A DNA stretch of 64,000 nt, from the NCBI GenBank assembly GCA_963601185.1, contig CAVCEE010000005.1, positions 72,735 to 136,734 of the forward strand, given 5' to 3'. Positions 24,481 through 33,141 of this stretch are shown here, piece by piece. The position numbers and the translations under genes were made by a program. The notes beneath the pieces are model-generated. The model searched no databases. It saw only the letters and a program-made list of their open reading frames with translations, and had not been told where the DNA came from. The DNA is from Limisoma sp963601185. GTDB lineage: Bacteria > Bacteroidota > Bacteroidia > Bacteroidales > Muribaculaceae. Position 1 is the stretch's first letter. Every line of letters begins with the position of its first letter.

Positions 24481-25540
24481 TGTCCTGCCCGGTGTCGGTC
24501 AGCATACCTGTTTCTTGGTCGATGGCAAAGACTTGGATGCAGTCACTGTCGCGGCATGCGCAGAGCAGGAAGCGGCCGTTGGGCGTGATTGCGAAATTGC
24601 GTGGATGGCGACCTGTAGGCTGGTTGCCGGCATATTTCAGCAGTCCGCTCTTAGGGTCGACACTGAAAATCGTCAGTCCGTCGCAGCGCAGACGGTTGGA
24701 TGCGTAGAGGTATCTGCCATCGGGCGACAGGTGGATGTCGGCACTTCCGCGGCCTTGGAGGTTGTCGCAACGCACGGTATGCTGTTCGGTCAGATGACCA
24801 TCACGGTAGTTGAACACAATCACATCGCCCGACAGTTCGGTGATGAGATAGGCGTGGTTGCCGTCGGCATCAAATGTGATGTGCCGCGGACCAGAGCCTG
24901 CCTTGACGTGTGTGGTTTCAACAACCGAGAGTTGTTCGGTGATACTGTTGACTGTTAGCGTATAGATGCAGTCGTTGCCGAGGTCGCAGGCAAGCAGGTA
25001 TCTGCCGTCGGGTGCTGGCATTACGCAGTGGAGGTGTGCAGACTGCTGCCGTTCTTTGTCGGGTGCAGGACCAATCAGAGGAAAGTCGATGCGGTTGGTC
25101 ATATTACTAAATCCACCTCCATCTTCAATGAAAAATTCGGTTATGCTACCTCCGGTATAGTTTGCTGAAAACACATGCCGTCCGTCGGTCGACAGGTTGC
25201 ACGGCGCTTTGCCTTCTGTGGGTATGGCACCGAGGCGCTCAAGAGGCTTGTCGATGCCGTTGTAGCGGAACGCCACCACTGCGTCTTTGTCGCTCCCCGA
25301 TTCGTCCACGGCATAGACGTTGGCATTGTCTTTAGAGAAGATTACAAAAGAAGGGTTTGTTGCCTCGGTTGTTGCCGTGAGTTCGGCAACGCCGGTTTCC
25401 TGATTGAAGCGGTAACTGTAAATGCCGGCACTTGTAGTGTCGGTATATGTGCCCACGAGCATCGGCAGCCAAGGCTGAGTAGAGATGGCGGCAAGATCCA
25501 TCAGGGCCATTGTTGATAGTCCACAGAGGGTTATTGACAT
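24443..25540 (-). CDS. Lactonase-family beta-propeller protein
   Basis: A 365-residue protein with repeated blades of about 45 residues (GTYTDTTSAGIYSY, DGRHVFSANYTGGSI, DGRYLLACDLGNDCIYTL, DGRYLYASNRL, NGRFLLCACRDSD). This is the seven-bladed propeller of the YbhE/Pgl 6-phosphogluconolactonase and muconate lactonase group. The first 20 residues are mildly hydrophobic and could be a signal sequence, so it may be exported. The substrate is not certain; 6-phosphogluconolactone is the family default. The 3' end overlaps the convergent malY-type gene by 38 bases. Confidence 0.82.
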   Translation of the reverse strand: MSITLCGLSTMALMDLAAISTQPWLPMLVGTYTDTTSAGIYSYRFNQETGVAELTATTEATNPSFVIFSKDNANVYAVDESGSDKDAVVAFRYNGIDKPLERLGAIPTEGKAPCNLSTDGRHVFSANYTGGSITEFFIEDGGGFSNMTNRIDFPLIGPAPDKERQQSAHLHCVMPAPDGRYLLACDLGNDCIYTLTVNSITEQLSVVETTHVKAGSGPRHITFDADGNHAYLITELSGDVIVFNYRDGHLTEQHTVRCDNLQGRGSADIHLSPDGRYLYASNRLRCDGLTIFSVDPKSGLLKYAGNQPTGRHPRNFAITPNGRFLLCACRDSDCIQVFAIDQETGMLTDTGQDINLPRPVCVRFQ

Positions 25541-25850
25541 TGTTTCTGTTTTTTAGTCAGGGGTAAAATTGCGGCTTATCTGCCCAAGTTACACATTAGT
25601 TCTTCGGATTTTATTCGCACTTTTGCTAAGTCTGGTCTGGATTTTACACCTGATTGTTTAGCGGTACTAAGGTAAGTGAAATTTTCGATATAACAAAGTA
25701 GCGCATCAACTTGTGAAATTAAGGTCAATTAGAGTATGAAGAAAAAATTTTAACCCCGAGGGTAGTATTGTTTTAAAACCACCATTTCGAGTGTTGAGTA
25801 CAGTGACATACATATACTTACTTTGCAACTAGATTTCCACCTCTTTGCGG
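25541..25850. other. Non-coding gap between the lactonase and rho genes
   Basis: No coding frame is recognisable in about 310 AT-rich bases. On the minus strand, TAACTTGG (about 25586-25593) may be the -7 box of the lactonase gene. On the plus strand, CTTACTTTGC (about 25817-25826) resembles a -7 box but has no gene downstream on that strand; a small RNA cannot be ruled out. Confidence 0.45.
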
Positions 25851-25894
25851 ACAAAAAAGCGGCGGTGGCATCAAATTGCTTGATGCCACCGCCG
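25851..25894 (-). terminator. Terminator of rho
   Basis: Perfect 14-base stem GGCGGTGGCATCAA (25861-25874) with TTGATGCCACCGCC (25880-25893); on the minus strand it is followed by CTTTTTTG. It lies 25 bases past the rho stop. Confidence 0.9.
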
Positions 25895-25918
25895 TGTTGT
25901 GTATAGCCGTTGTTGCGA

Positions 25919-27919
25919 TTAGTCGTTCATCGTAAGCAGGAGTTCTTCGTTGCTGCGGGTTTTCTCCATACGATCCTTGATAAATTCCATCGCTTCGATC
26001 GGCGTGCGGTCGGAGAGGAATCGGCGGAGAATCCACATGCGGTTGATGGTGTCCTGGTTAAGCAACAGGTCGTCGCGGCGTGTGCTCGACGAGATGATGT
26101 CGACGGCAGGGAATATGCGCTTGTTCGACAATTTGCGGTCGAGTTGCAGTTCCATATTGCCTGTACCCTTGAATTCCTCGAAAATCACTTCGTCCATCTT
26201 CGAACCGGTCTCTATCAATGCCGTAGCGATGATTGTGAGCGAGCCACCGTTTTCGATGTTGCGGGCTGCACCGAAGAAGCGTTTAGGCTTCTGGAGCGCG
26301 TTGGCATCGACACCACCGGTGAGGATTTTTCCTGATGCCGGAGATACTGTGTTGTAGGCGCGAGCCAGACGGGTGATGGAGTCGAGCAAGATAACCACAT
26401 CGTGTCCGCACTCGACCATGCGTTTTGCCTTCTCGAGCACGAGGCCGGCAATCTTCACGTGGCGCTCTGCCGGCTCGTCGAAAGTTGAGGCGATTACTTC
26501 GGCATTAACGCTGCGTGCCATATCCGTAACTTCCTCAGGACGCTCGTCGATGAGGAGGATAATCATATAGGTTTCCGGGTGGTTCTCTGAGATGGCGTTG
26601 GCGATATCCTTGAGCAGGATGGTCTTACCAGTCTTAGGCGGCGCGACAATCAGACCGCGCTGGCCTTTGCCGATAGGCGAGAACATATCGACGATGCGTG
26701 TCGAGATGTTGCAGGTTTTCGGGCTTGAGGTGAGGTCGAACTTCTCGTCGGGGAACAGCGGCACAAGGTGCTCAAACGGCACGCGGTCGCGCACAAACTC
26801 GGTGGTGCGACCATTGATGGAGTCTACGCTGCACAGAGGGAAGAACTTCTCGCCCTCTTTCGGTGGACGGATTGAGCCTTCCACCACATCGCCGGTCTTC
26901 AAACCGTTTTGCTTAATCTGCGACTGTGATACATAGATATCGTCGGGCGACGACAGGTAGTTGTAGTCCGACGAACGGAGAAATCCGTAGCCGTCGGGCA
27001 TCACTTCAAGCACACCCACGCCCTTGACGATGCCGTCGAAATCGTAAAGCGGCTGTTGTGGCTGTTGCTGACGTTGCTGCTTATTGTTGCGCTGTTGTTG
27101 TTGCTGTTGTTGGCGGCGGTTGCCTTTTTGATTCTTTGGTTGTTGCTGTTGAGGTTGTTGCTGGCGAGGTTCGTTCTGCGGCATTGGCTCGCCGTTGTCG
27201 GCCTGTGCTTGTTGCTGGCGTTGTGAGCGCGGCACAAACTTTTGTGCGCCGTTGCTGAACGGGAAGAACGAACTGAAACCGTTGTCGGGCTTCTTCGCTG
27301 GTTCGGTTGACTTTGCCTCAGGAGCAGTCTGTTCGTCTGTCTCTGCCGCTGCCGGTTCTTCTTTTTGCTCGGATGCTTCAGCCTTTGCCGGCGCTTCCTC
27401 AGCCGGTTGTGCGTCGAAGATTGTCAGTTCGGTTGGCTTTGTCGCTTCTGCTACAGGCGCTTCTGCGACAGCCGGAATAGCCTCGGCGGAAACAGGTGTG
27501 GTCTCTTCTGCAACTTTGACTTCAGCCTCTTTCTTCTTTGCGACACGCTTCTGTGCCGGCTTTTTTGTCTCGGCTTTCTTCTTGTCATCAGTGTTGGAAG
27601 TAGGTGCGGTTTCTGTAGCGGCTACTGTGTCGGCAACCTTCTTGTCTGCTTTTTCAGCCTTTTTGCCAGCGGCAGCCTTTGTGGCTGGTTTTTCTTCCTT
27701 TTCAGGCTTTTCGGCAGGCTGTTTCTTTGTCCTGCCTTTGCCCTTTTTCGCCTCTACCTTCGATGCCGACTCTTTGGCGCGGTTGATGGCCTGCTCGTCG
27801 AGAATCGTGAATATCAAGTCTTGTGTAGCCATCTTGTCGGCTTTCTTGATGTCGAATGTTTTGGCAATTTCTTGCAGCTGTTCAGGAGTTGCTGCATTTA
27901 ATTCCTGTAAATTGTACAT
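25919..27919 (-). CDS. rho: Transcription termination factor Rho with long disordered insert
   Basis: Hexameric RNA helicase that ends transcription. The protein is 666 residues, about 245 longer than E. coli Rho. It has a Rho-N SAP-like domain (1-45, LQELNAATPEQLQEIAKTF) and then a disordered segment (about 55-290). That segment is first Lys/Ala/Glu/Pro-rich and then Gln/Asn/Arg-rich, with long Gln runs. The cold-shock RNA-binding domain follows (GYGFLRSSDYNYL, about 315), then the ATPase with the P-loop APPKTGKT (about 423-430). Bacteroidetes Rho is known for this insert, reported in B. thetaiotaomicron to drive phase separation. It has its own promoter with a leader of about 140 bases. Confidence 0.96.
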   Translation of the reverse strand: MYNLQELNAATPEQLQEIAKTFDIKKADKMATQDLIFTILDEQAINRAKESASKVEAKKGKGRTKKQPAEKPEKEEKPATKAAAGKKAEKADKKVADTVAATETAPTSNTDDKKKAETKKPAQKRVAKKKEAEVKVAEETTPVSAEAIPAVAEAPVAEATKPTELTIFDAQPAEEAPAKAEASEQKEEPAAAETDEQTAPEAKSTEPAKKPDNGFSSFFPFSNGAQKFVPRSQRQQQAQADNGEPMPQNEPRQQQPQQQQPKNQKGNRRQQQQQQQRNNKQQRQQQPQQPLYDFDGIVKGVGVLEVMPDGYGFLRSSDYNYLSSPDDIYVSQSQIKQNGLKTGDVVEGSIRPPKEGEKFFPLCSVDSINGRTTEFVRDRVPFEHLVPLFPDEKFDLTSSPKTCNISTRIVDMFSPIGKGQRGLIVAPPKTGKTILLKDIANAISENHPETYMIILLIDERPEEVTDMARSVNAEVIASTFDEPAERHVKIAGLVLEKAKRMVECGHDVVILLDSITRLARAYNTVSPASGKILTGGVDANALQKPKRFFGAARNIENGGSLTIIATALIETGSKMDEVIFEEFKGTGNMELQLDRKLSNKRIFPAVDIISSSTRRDDLLLNQDTINRMWILRRFLSDRTPIEAMEFIKDRMEKTRSNEELLLTMND

Positions 27920-28064
27920 ATCGTGTATGTTGAATGTTGCGATAATGAATTAGCGTCTGGATTGCAGATGCTACGTCTTAGAATTGTTTTTGAAAAAATA
28001 TAGGATGTTTGTGACTATTGGCGGCTGATAGATTGCAAATAAGGAAACCGCCCTTAATCCGTCG

Positions 28065-28095
28065 CAAAGATAAAGCGAAATTTTCAAAACACAAA
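28065..28095 (-). promoter_or_regulatory. Promoter of rho
   Basis: The minus strand reads TTTG (28095-28092), exactly 19 bases, then TATCTTTG (28072-28065), the full Bacteroidetes consensus. The -33 box lies in the A/T tract of the upstream gene's terminator. Confidence 0.75.
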
Positions 28096-28123
28096 AAAAC
28101 AATGCCTTAAAAAAAGGCATTGT
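28092..28123 (-). terminator. Terminator of the DUF3109 gene
   Basis: ACAATGCCTT (28099-28108) pairs with AAGGCATTGT (28114-28123); the minus strand then reads TTTTTTTG. Confidence 0.85.
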
Positions 28124-28147
28124 TCAATATTTCTTCACCCAAAAGGT

Positions 28148-28750
28148 CTATTCGCCGTATTCTTCAAGGTAGGCTTCGCAAGCCGCACGTAGTTCGTCGT
28201 ACCAATCCTTGCCGAAGCGGCGCGTGAGCGGCCCTTCAAGAAACTGGTAAAGACGTATGTGGTTCTTGCGACCCATCACTTCCGCAGCCTTGCAGATCTT
28301 CCAACGGTGATAGTTCACCGCCGTGAAGTCGGGAAACTCTTGCAGCCGGGCAGGGTAGAGATGGCAGGAAATGGGCTTGTAGAAATCGGTCTTGCCGGCG
28401 CGGTAGGCTTTCTCGATGGCACAGAGGCACATACCGTTGCTGCCGTAGCAGGTAAACACGCAGTTGCGGCCGTCGACAATCGATGTGACAAGGTCGCCCT
28501 CTTCGTCGATGTAGCCCACGCCCTGTTCCTCAATCACCTGTTTGGCTTGTGGAAGAAGGTCGTCCCACACGACGGGCAGGATTTCCTTGATTTTGTTGTA
28601 TTCCTCCTTAGTCAAAGGGGCTCCGGCATCGCCTTCGATGCAGCACTCCCCAAGACATTTGTCAAGGTCGCAGCAGAAAAACTGCTCAATGAGGTCAAGA
28701 CTGACCAATGCGTTCCCGATTTCCAGCATAGTTACTTCTTCTGTTTCCAT
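28148..28750 (-). CDS. DUF3109 family cysteine-rich protein
   Basis: A 200-residue cytoplasmic protein with clustered cysteines: FFCCDLDKCLGECC (about 24-37), NCVFTC (about 95), MCLCA (about 106) and ISCHLYPARL (about 125). This is the DUF3109 pattern, related to YkgJ-type proteins thought to hold a metal or iron-sulfur centre. Function unknown. The start may be residue 8 (MLEIGNALVSLDL), which aligns better with relatives as I remember them. The gene is transcribed alone and ends in a terminator that overlaps the rho promoter. Confidence 0.85.
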   Translation of the reverse strand: METEEVTMLEIGNALVSLDLIEQFFCCDLDKCLGECCIEGDAGAPLTKEEYNKIKEILPVVWDDLLPQAKQVIEEQGVGYIDEEGDLVTSIVDGRNCVFTCYGSNGMCLCAIEKAYRAGKTDFYKPISCHLYPARLQEFPDFTAVNYHRWKICKAAEVMGRKNHIRLYQFLEGPLTRRFGKDWYDELRAACEAYLEEYGE

Positions 28751-28898
28751 TTTGTCTGCGAAATTACGTCATTTAGGCTTTAAATGCAAATTGGCTGTTG
28801 AATTGTGTTGTAGAACATGCAAAAAAACTGACGCAAAAACCGTGGGAATTGCTATTTTTACAACGCAAAATCTAAACTATTAAAGCCCTTTTGATACT

Positions 28899-30305
28899 AT
28901 GTTATTAACTGTAATTATTGTAGCCGTTTTTCTCATTGGATATGCTTGTATAGCGCTTGAGAGCGGCTTGAAAATCAACAAGACTGCTACTGCCTTGTTG
29001 ATGTGTGTAGTCTGTTGGTCGCTTTATATGGTCGGTTGCTTCGACTATGTGACGGAGTTCCACGCAGAGGAGTTTTCAAGGTTTTTTGAGGCATTTAATC
29101 TTGGCGACTCTGTCGATGCTGCCCGTCAGTATGTCACTCAGAGCATTCTGTTGAGCCATCTTGGCGATGCCTGCGAAATTCTGTTCTTCTTGATGGGTGC
29201 GATGACAATTGTCGAGGTAGTCGACTCCAACGGTGGTTTCGTCTTTGTGCGTGACCGTCTGCGCACCTCCGGCAAGCGTTCATTGCTTTGGCGCATCGTG
29301 CTTATCACGTTCATCCTGTCGGCTGTGCTCGACAACCTCACCACGAGTATCGTGATGATTATGGTGCTCCGCAAACTTGTGCAGGACCGCAACGACCGTA
29401 TGATTTACGCTTCTCTCATCATTCTTGCTGCCAACAGTGGCGGCGCGTTCTCGCCAATTGGCGACGTGACAACTATTATGTTGTGGATTAAAGGCAACAT
29501 CACTTCAGTCGGTGTAATCAAGGAAGTTTTCCTCCCGTCATTGGTTTCGATAGCATTGCCTACGTTCCTGTTGCAGTACAAACTCAAAGGCAAACTGGAG
29601 CAAAGCAACGTCCGCGATGATTTTTCCACTTCGGCTCTTAGCCACGGACAGCGTGTGGCGGTGTTTGTTGTCGGTGTAGGCGGCTTGATGTTTGTGCCGT
29701 TCTTCCGCACAATCACAGGTCTGCCTCCGTTTATGGGCATCCTCTTCGTACTCGGTGTGCTTTGGGTGATGACGGAAATCTTCCTGCGTGAAGCCCATGA
29801 AATCGAGGGAACGTTGACGGAGCGCGTGTCGAAGATTCTCCACAAGATTGACCTTTCCACAATCCTTTTCTTCCTTGGCATCCTGATGGCCGTGTCGGCG
29901 TTGAGCGAAATCGGCGTGCTGTCGAGTTTTGGAAAATGGCTTGAGGATGCCACTGGCGGCAACGCTTATCTGGTTACCGGCGTTATTGGTGTGGTTTCTT
30001 CGATTGTCGACAATGTGCCGTTAGTTGCAGGTTGTATGGGCATGTACGACATCGCCCCGGCTGCGGCTGCCGATCCAGAGTTGCTGATGTTTGTGCAGGA
30101 CGGCCCGTTCTGGCAGTTGCTTGCCTACTGTGCCGGTGTCGGTGGAAGTATGCTCATCATCGGCAGTGCTGCCGGCGTGGTGGTTATGGGACTCGAGAAA
30201 ATCTCCTTTGGCTGGTATATGCGCCACATCTCACTGATGTGTTTCCTCGGTTATCTTGCCGGTATTTTGACATATTGGTTGGAGCGCACATTTATATTTG
30301 CTTGA
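28899..30305 (+). CDS. nhaD: Sodium:proton antiporter, NhaD family
   Basis: A 468-residue inner-membrane protein with about 12 membrane segments. DNLTTSIVMIMVLRKL (about 148) and the SGGAFSPIGDVTTIMLW segment (about 186-202) are characteristic of NhaD antiporters of the ion transporter superfamily. A symmetric second half carries VDNVPLVAG (about 370). It exchanges Na+ for H+ and helps with salt and pH balance. Transcribed alone; a bidirectional terminator follows. Confidence 0.92.
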   Translation: MLLTVIIVAVFLIGYACIALESGLKINKTATALLMCVVCWSLYMVGCFDYVTEFHAEEFSRFFEAFNLGDSVDAARQYVTQSILLSHLGDACEILFFLMGAMTIVEVVDSNGGFVFVRDRLRTSGKRSLLWRIVLITFILSAVLDNLTTSIVMIMVLRKLVQDRNDRMIYASLIILAANSGGAFSPIGDVTTIMLWIKGNITSVGVIKEVFLPSLVSIALPTFLLQYKLKGKLEQSNVRDDFSTSALSHGQRVAVFVVGVGGLMFVPFFRTITGLPPFMGILFVLGVLWVMTEIFLREAHEIEGTLTERVSKILHKIDLSTILFFLGILMAVSALSEIGVLSSFGKWLEDATGGNAYLVTGVIGVVSSIVDNVPLVAGCMGMYDIAPAAAADPELLMFVQDGPFWQLLAYCAGVGGSMLIIGSAAGVVVMGLEKISFGWYMRHISLMCFLGYLAGILTYWLERTFIFA

Positions 30306-30321
30306 TTATTGGTTATTTGAT

Positions 30322-30359
30322 AAAAGCAGCCGACGCGAATCCGCACCGGCTGTTTTTTT
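30322..30359. terminator. Bidirectional terminator between nhaD and the U32 gene
   Basis: CAGCCG (30327-30332) pairs with CGGCTG (30347-30352), with inner GCG/CGC. It is followed by TTTTTTT on the plus strand and preceded by AAAA, so it can serve both convergent genes. Confidence 0.8.
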
Positions 30360-30379
30360 ATGGATATTGCTTTGTACAA

Positions 30380-32209
30380 TTATTTGTGGAGGAGGTGCAT
30401 TTCGCAGTTGGTGCAGTCAAATTCCACAGCCATTGCGATGTTGCCAGAAGTGAGGGTGAGGTTTTTGTCCCATTTCTTGCCCTCTGGCGTGCGCAGACAG
30501 CGGCCGTACTCGCGGCGGAGACAGAAACGAGTGGTCATAAGGATGTCGCCGGCTTTTGACTTGCCGCTTGTTTCCATTGCTGGGGCAATCTCAGTTACTT
30601 TGTGCTCCTCATAAAATTTCTGAGCGAGGCGGTTTGCCACGTTGTCGGCAAAGAAGAGCCTGTCGGAAACGTATGCGACTTGCTGCTCTTGACGGCGATG
30701 GTCGTAGCGGTGGCGCAGACGGATTGCACGGTCGAGAGCCTCCACTGCGTCGCGGCGGATTGCGGTAAGGGTGGATGCCGGAATAAACATCATCCGGGTG
30801 TCTCCGTTGTCGAGAGAGCGCAGACGGTAGACCGTGTTGCCGAGTTTGGAGAAAACCTTGTGGCGTGCATTCTCCTGGTCGGTTTGAGCCGGCACAGGGT
30901 CGATGTTGTGGCACACTACGACACGGTTGCCTCTGTCATCGGAAATTTCTGTGGCGATGCCGTCTGCCACCTGCCAGCACTTGATGTCCACGTCGATGAA
31001 ACGTACGGCAGATTTCTCGTTGTCGAGAGCGTCGTTAAACTGCTTGTCGAAGTTCCTCCGCACAAGAGTGCCCTTGGCTATGCGGATGCGTTCAAACGGA
31101 GTTACGGAATGTCCCGACACCGAGTTGGCGCGGAAACCGACAAGCGTGTCGTTGTCGAAAAATATCAGTCCGTCGCCGTTGGCAATCGGTTTTTGCGTGT
31201 CGATGACAATCGTATTGCCGTGGATGGCCTTGACCTTGCCGAGCGGCTCGCCGATGGATTTCGGAGTGTCGGGCGACGACAGTTTCCCTGGCGCTTTTCT
31301 CGTGTCGAAGAAATAATGCGTGAAGCCCCGGTTGAAACTCTTGGTGGCGTCTGCCTCGAAACTGTAGACGCAGTTGCCGCTGGCGCGCCGGCGGTAGAGG
31401 TCGGGATGTGCAGCGCATATCTCGTTGAGCCGCTGACTGTAGACGGCGGTGACATTCTTTACATAGGCAACATCCTTCAGGCGGCCTTCAATTTTGAACG
31501 ACGACACCCCGGCACCGAGTAACGCCTCCAGATGGTCAGCCTGGTTGAAGTCACGGAGCGAAAGCAGATGCTTCTGGTGGAAAAGTGTGTTGCCGTTGCC
31601 GTCAATGAGGTCGTATGGCAGACGGCACAGTTGGGCACACTCGCCTCGGTTGGCACTGCGTTCGCGCAGGGCGCAACTGGCGTGGCAACGACCGCTGTAA
31701 CTAACGCACAACGCTCCGTGAACGAAGCATTCCAATGGCATTGTAGTCGCCTTGCGGATGTCGCTGATTTCGTCCATTGTGAGTTCGCGGGCGAGGACAA
31801 TCTGCGAGAATCCCACAGCCTCAAGAAACCGTGCCTTCTCTACGGTGCGCGTGTCGCACTGCGTGCTGGCGTGGAGCGCGATAGGGGGGATGTCAAGTCG
31901 GAGAATGCCCATATCCTGAACAATCAGGGCATCAACGTCGATGGCATACAGATCGCGGATGAGCCGCTCTGCATCCCGCAGTTCGTTGTCGAACAGAATC
32001 GTGTTGACGGTGGCATACACGCGAGCATTGAAGCGGTGGGCATAGTCCACTGCACGGGCGATGTCAGCGACAGAGTTGCCTGCCGACGAGCGTGCGCCAA
32101 ACCGGTCAGGACCGATGTATACGGCATCTGCACCATGCTGGATGGCAGCAATGGCGATGTCGGCATTCTTTGCCGGCGACAACAGTTCGATGGTGCGCGG
32201 TTGCTTCAT
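30380..32209 (-). CDS. U32 family peptidase (TrhP/RlhA-like)
   Basis: A 609-residue protein with the N-terminal LLSPAKNADIAIAAIQHGADA and the complete U32 signature ECFVHGALCVSYSGRC (about 160-175), followed by further cysteines (ASCALRE, GECAQLC) that may bind an iron-sulfur cluster. A long C-terminal part includes a DUF3656-like region. Relatives TrhP and RlhA act in hydroxylation of tRNA or rRNA rather than as proteases, so RNA modification is likely. It is the last gene of a tight seven-gene minus-strand run, 6 bases after metA. Confidence 0.88.
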   Translation of the reverse strand: MKQPRTIELLSPAKNADIAIAAIQHGADAVYIGPDRFGARSSAGNSVADIARAVDYAHRFNARVYATVNTILFDNELRDAERLIRDLYAIDVDALIVQDMGILRLDIPPIALHASTQCDTRTVEKARFLEAVGFSQIVLARELTMDEISDIRKATTMPLECFVHGALCVSYSGRCHASCALRERSANRGECAQLCRLPYDLIDGNGNTLFHQKHLLSLRDFNQADHLEALLGAGVSSFKIEGRLKDVAYVKNVTAVYSQRLNEICAAHPDLYRRRASGNCVYSFEADATKSFNRGFTHYFFDTRKAPGKLSSPDTPKSIGEPLGKVKAIHGNTIVIDTQKPIANGDGLIFFDNDTLVGFRANSVSGHSVTPFERIRIAKGTLVRRNFDKQFNDALDNEKSAVRFIDVDIKCWQVADGIATEISDDRGNRVVVCHNIDPVPAQTDQENARHKVFSKLGNTVYRLRSLDNGDTRMMFIPASTLTAIRRDAVEALDRAIRLRHRYDHRRQEQQVAYVSDRLFFADNVANRLAQKFYEEHKVTEIAPAMETSGKSKAGDILMTTRFCLRREYGRCLRTPEGKKWDKNLTLTSGNIAMAVEFDCTNCEMHLLHK

Positions 32210-32215
32210 ATCATG

Positions 32216-33133
32216 CTATTTGATGTCATGGATATCGAACGGCGTTTCCTGGTAGACGAAATAGTTCAGCCAGTTGGAAAACAACAGGTTGGCGTGGCTG
32301 CGCCATCTTACCAGTGGTCCTTTCTTCGGGTCGTCGTTGATGTAGTAGTGGTTGGGCACATGAGGATTCATTCCGCGCGCCAAGTCGCGATGGTATTCGT
32401 AGTCAAGCGTCATTGGCGAATACTCCGAGTGACCGGTAATATAGATTTCGCGACCGTTGCGCGCCATTATGATGTAGACGCCGCTCTCGTCGCTTTCCGA
32501 CACTATCGAGAGTTCCTTGACTTTCTGAATGTCCTCCTTGCGCACTTCCGAATGCCGGCTATGCGGCACATAAAACACGTCGTCGAAGCCTCTAAACAGA
32601 GGATTGTTCTTCTCCAGTACGCGATGCTCAAACACACCCGACAGTTTTTGGTCCAGCACGTGCTTCTTGATGCCGTAGTGGTGGTAGAGCCCGGCGAGGG
32701 CAGCCCAGCAGATATGGATTGTCGAGGTGACGTGCTTGCGCGACCAGTCGAAGATTTCCTTCAGTTGTGGCCAGTAGTCGACGGTCTCGAAATTCTGCAT
32801 CTCCACCGGCGCACCGGTGACGATAAATCCGTCGTAGTTGTTGTCCTTGATTTCGTCAAACGATTTGTAGAATTCCTCAAGGTGTTCTTTCGGCGTGTTG
32901 GTCCACTCGTGCCCGTCGGGAAGCACGAGGTCGAGTTCAATCTGCAACGGTGTGTTGGAAATTAGCCGTAGCAGGTCGGTCTCTGTCCTGAGTTTTAGGG
33001 GCATGAGGTTGAGCACGGCGATGCGAAGCGGACGGATGTCCTGCGACGAAGCCCGTTGCTCCTCAATGACAAATATGTTTTCTTTTTTGAGTTCTTCCAC
33101 TGCGGGAAGGGTACTCGGTATGCGTACTGGCAT
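32216..33133 (-). CDS. metA: Homoserine O-acyltransferase (MetA type, probably acetyl-CoA)
   Basis: First committed step of methionine synthesis. The 305-residue MetA-fold protein has the catalytic Cys142 (HICWAALAGLYHHYG) and an active-site His (VPHSRHSE). Residue 111, in VTGAPVEMQNFE, is Glu. In MetA enzymes Glu at this place selects acetyl-CoA, while Gly, as in E. coli, selects succinyl-CoA, so the product is probably O-acetylhomoserine despite the usual succinyltransferase name. It lies between the PHP gene (8-base gap) and the U32 gene. Confidence 0.93.
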   Translation of the reverse strand: MPVRIPSTLPAVEELKKENIFVIEEQRASSQDIRPLRIAVLNLMPLKLRTETDLLRLISNTPLQIELDLVLPDGHEWTNTPKEHLEEFYKSFDEIKDNNYDGFIVTGAPVEMQNFETVDYWPQLKEIFDWSRKHVTSTIHICWAALAGLYHHYGIKKHVLDQKLSGVFEHRVLEKNNPLFRGFDDVFYVPHSRHSEVRKEDIQKVKELSIVSESDESGVYIIMARNGREIYITGHSEYSPMTLDYEYHRDLARGMNPHVPNHYYINDDPKKGPLVRWRSHANLLFSNWLNYFVYQETPFDIHDIK

Positions 33134-33141
33134 AAGTCTTG

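Noticed and set aside
27058..27258. Runs of repeated CAA/TTG triplets that look like a microsatellite or CRISPR-like repeat
   Set aside because: They encode the Gln/Asn-rich insert of Rho in frame; there are no spaced direct repeats.
31532..32965. Open frame of 477 codons on the plus strand spanning the U32 and metA genes
   Set aside because: It crosses the boundary of two strongly supported minus-strand genes and has no domain features.
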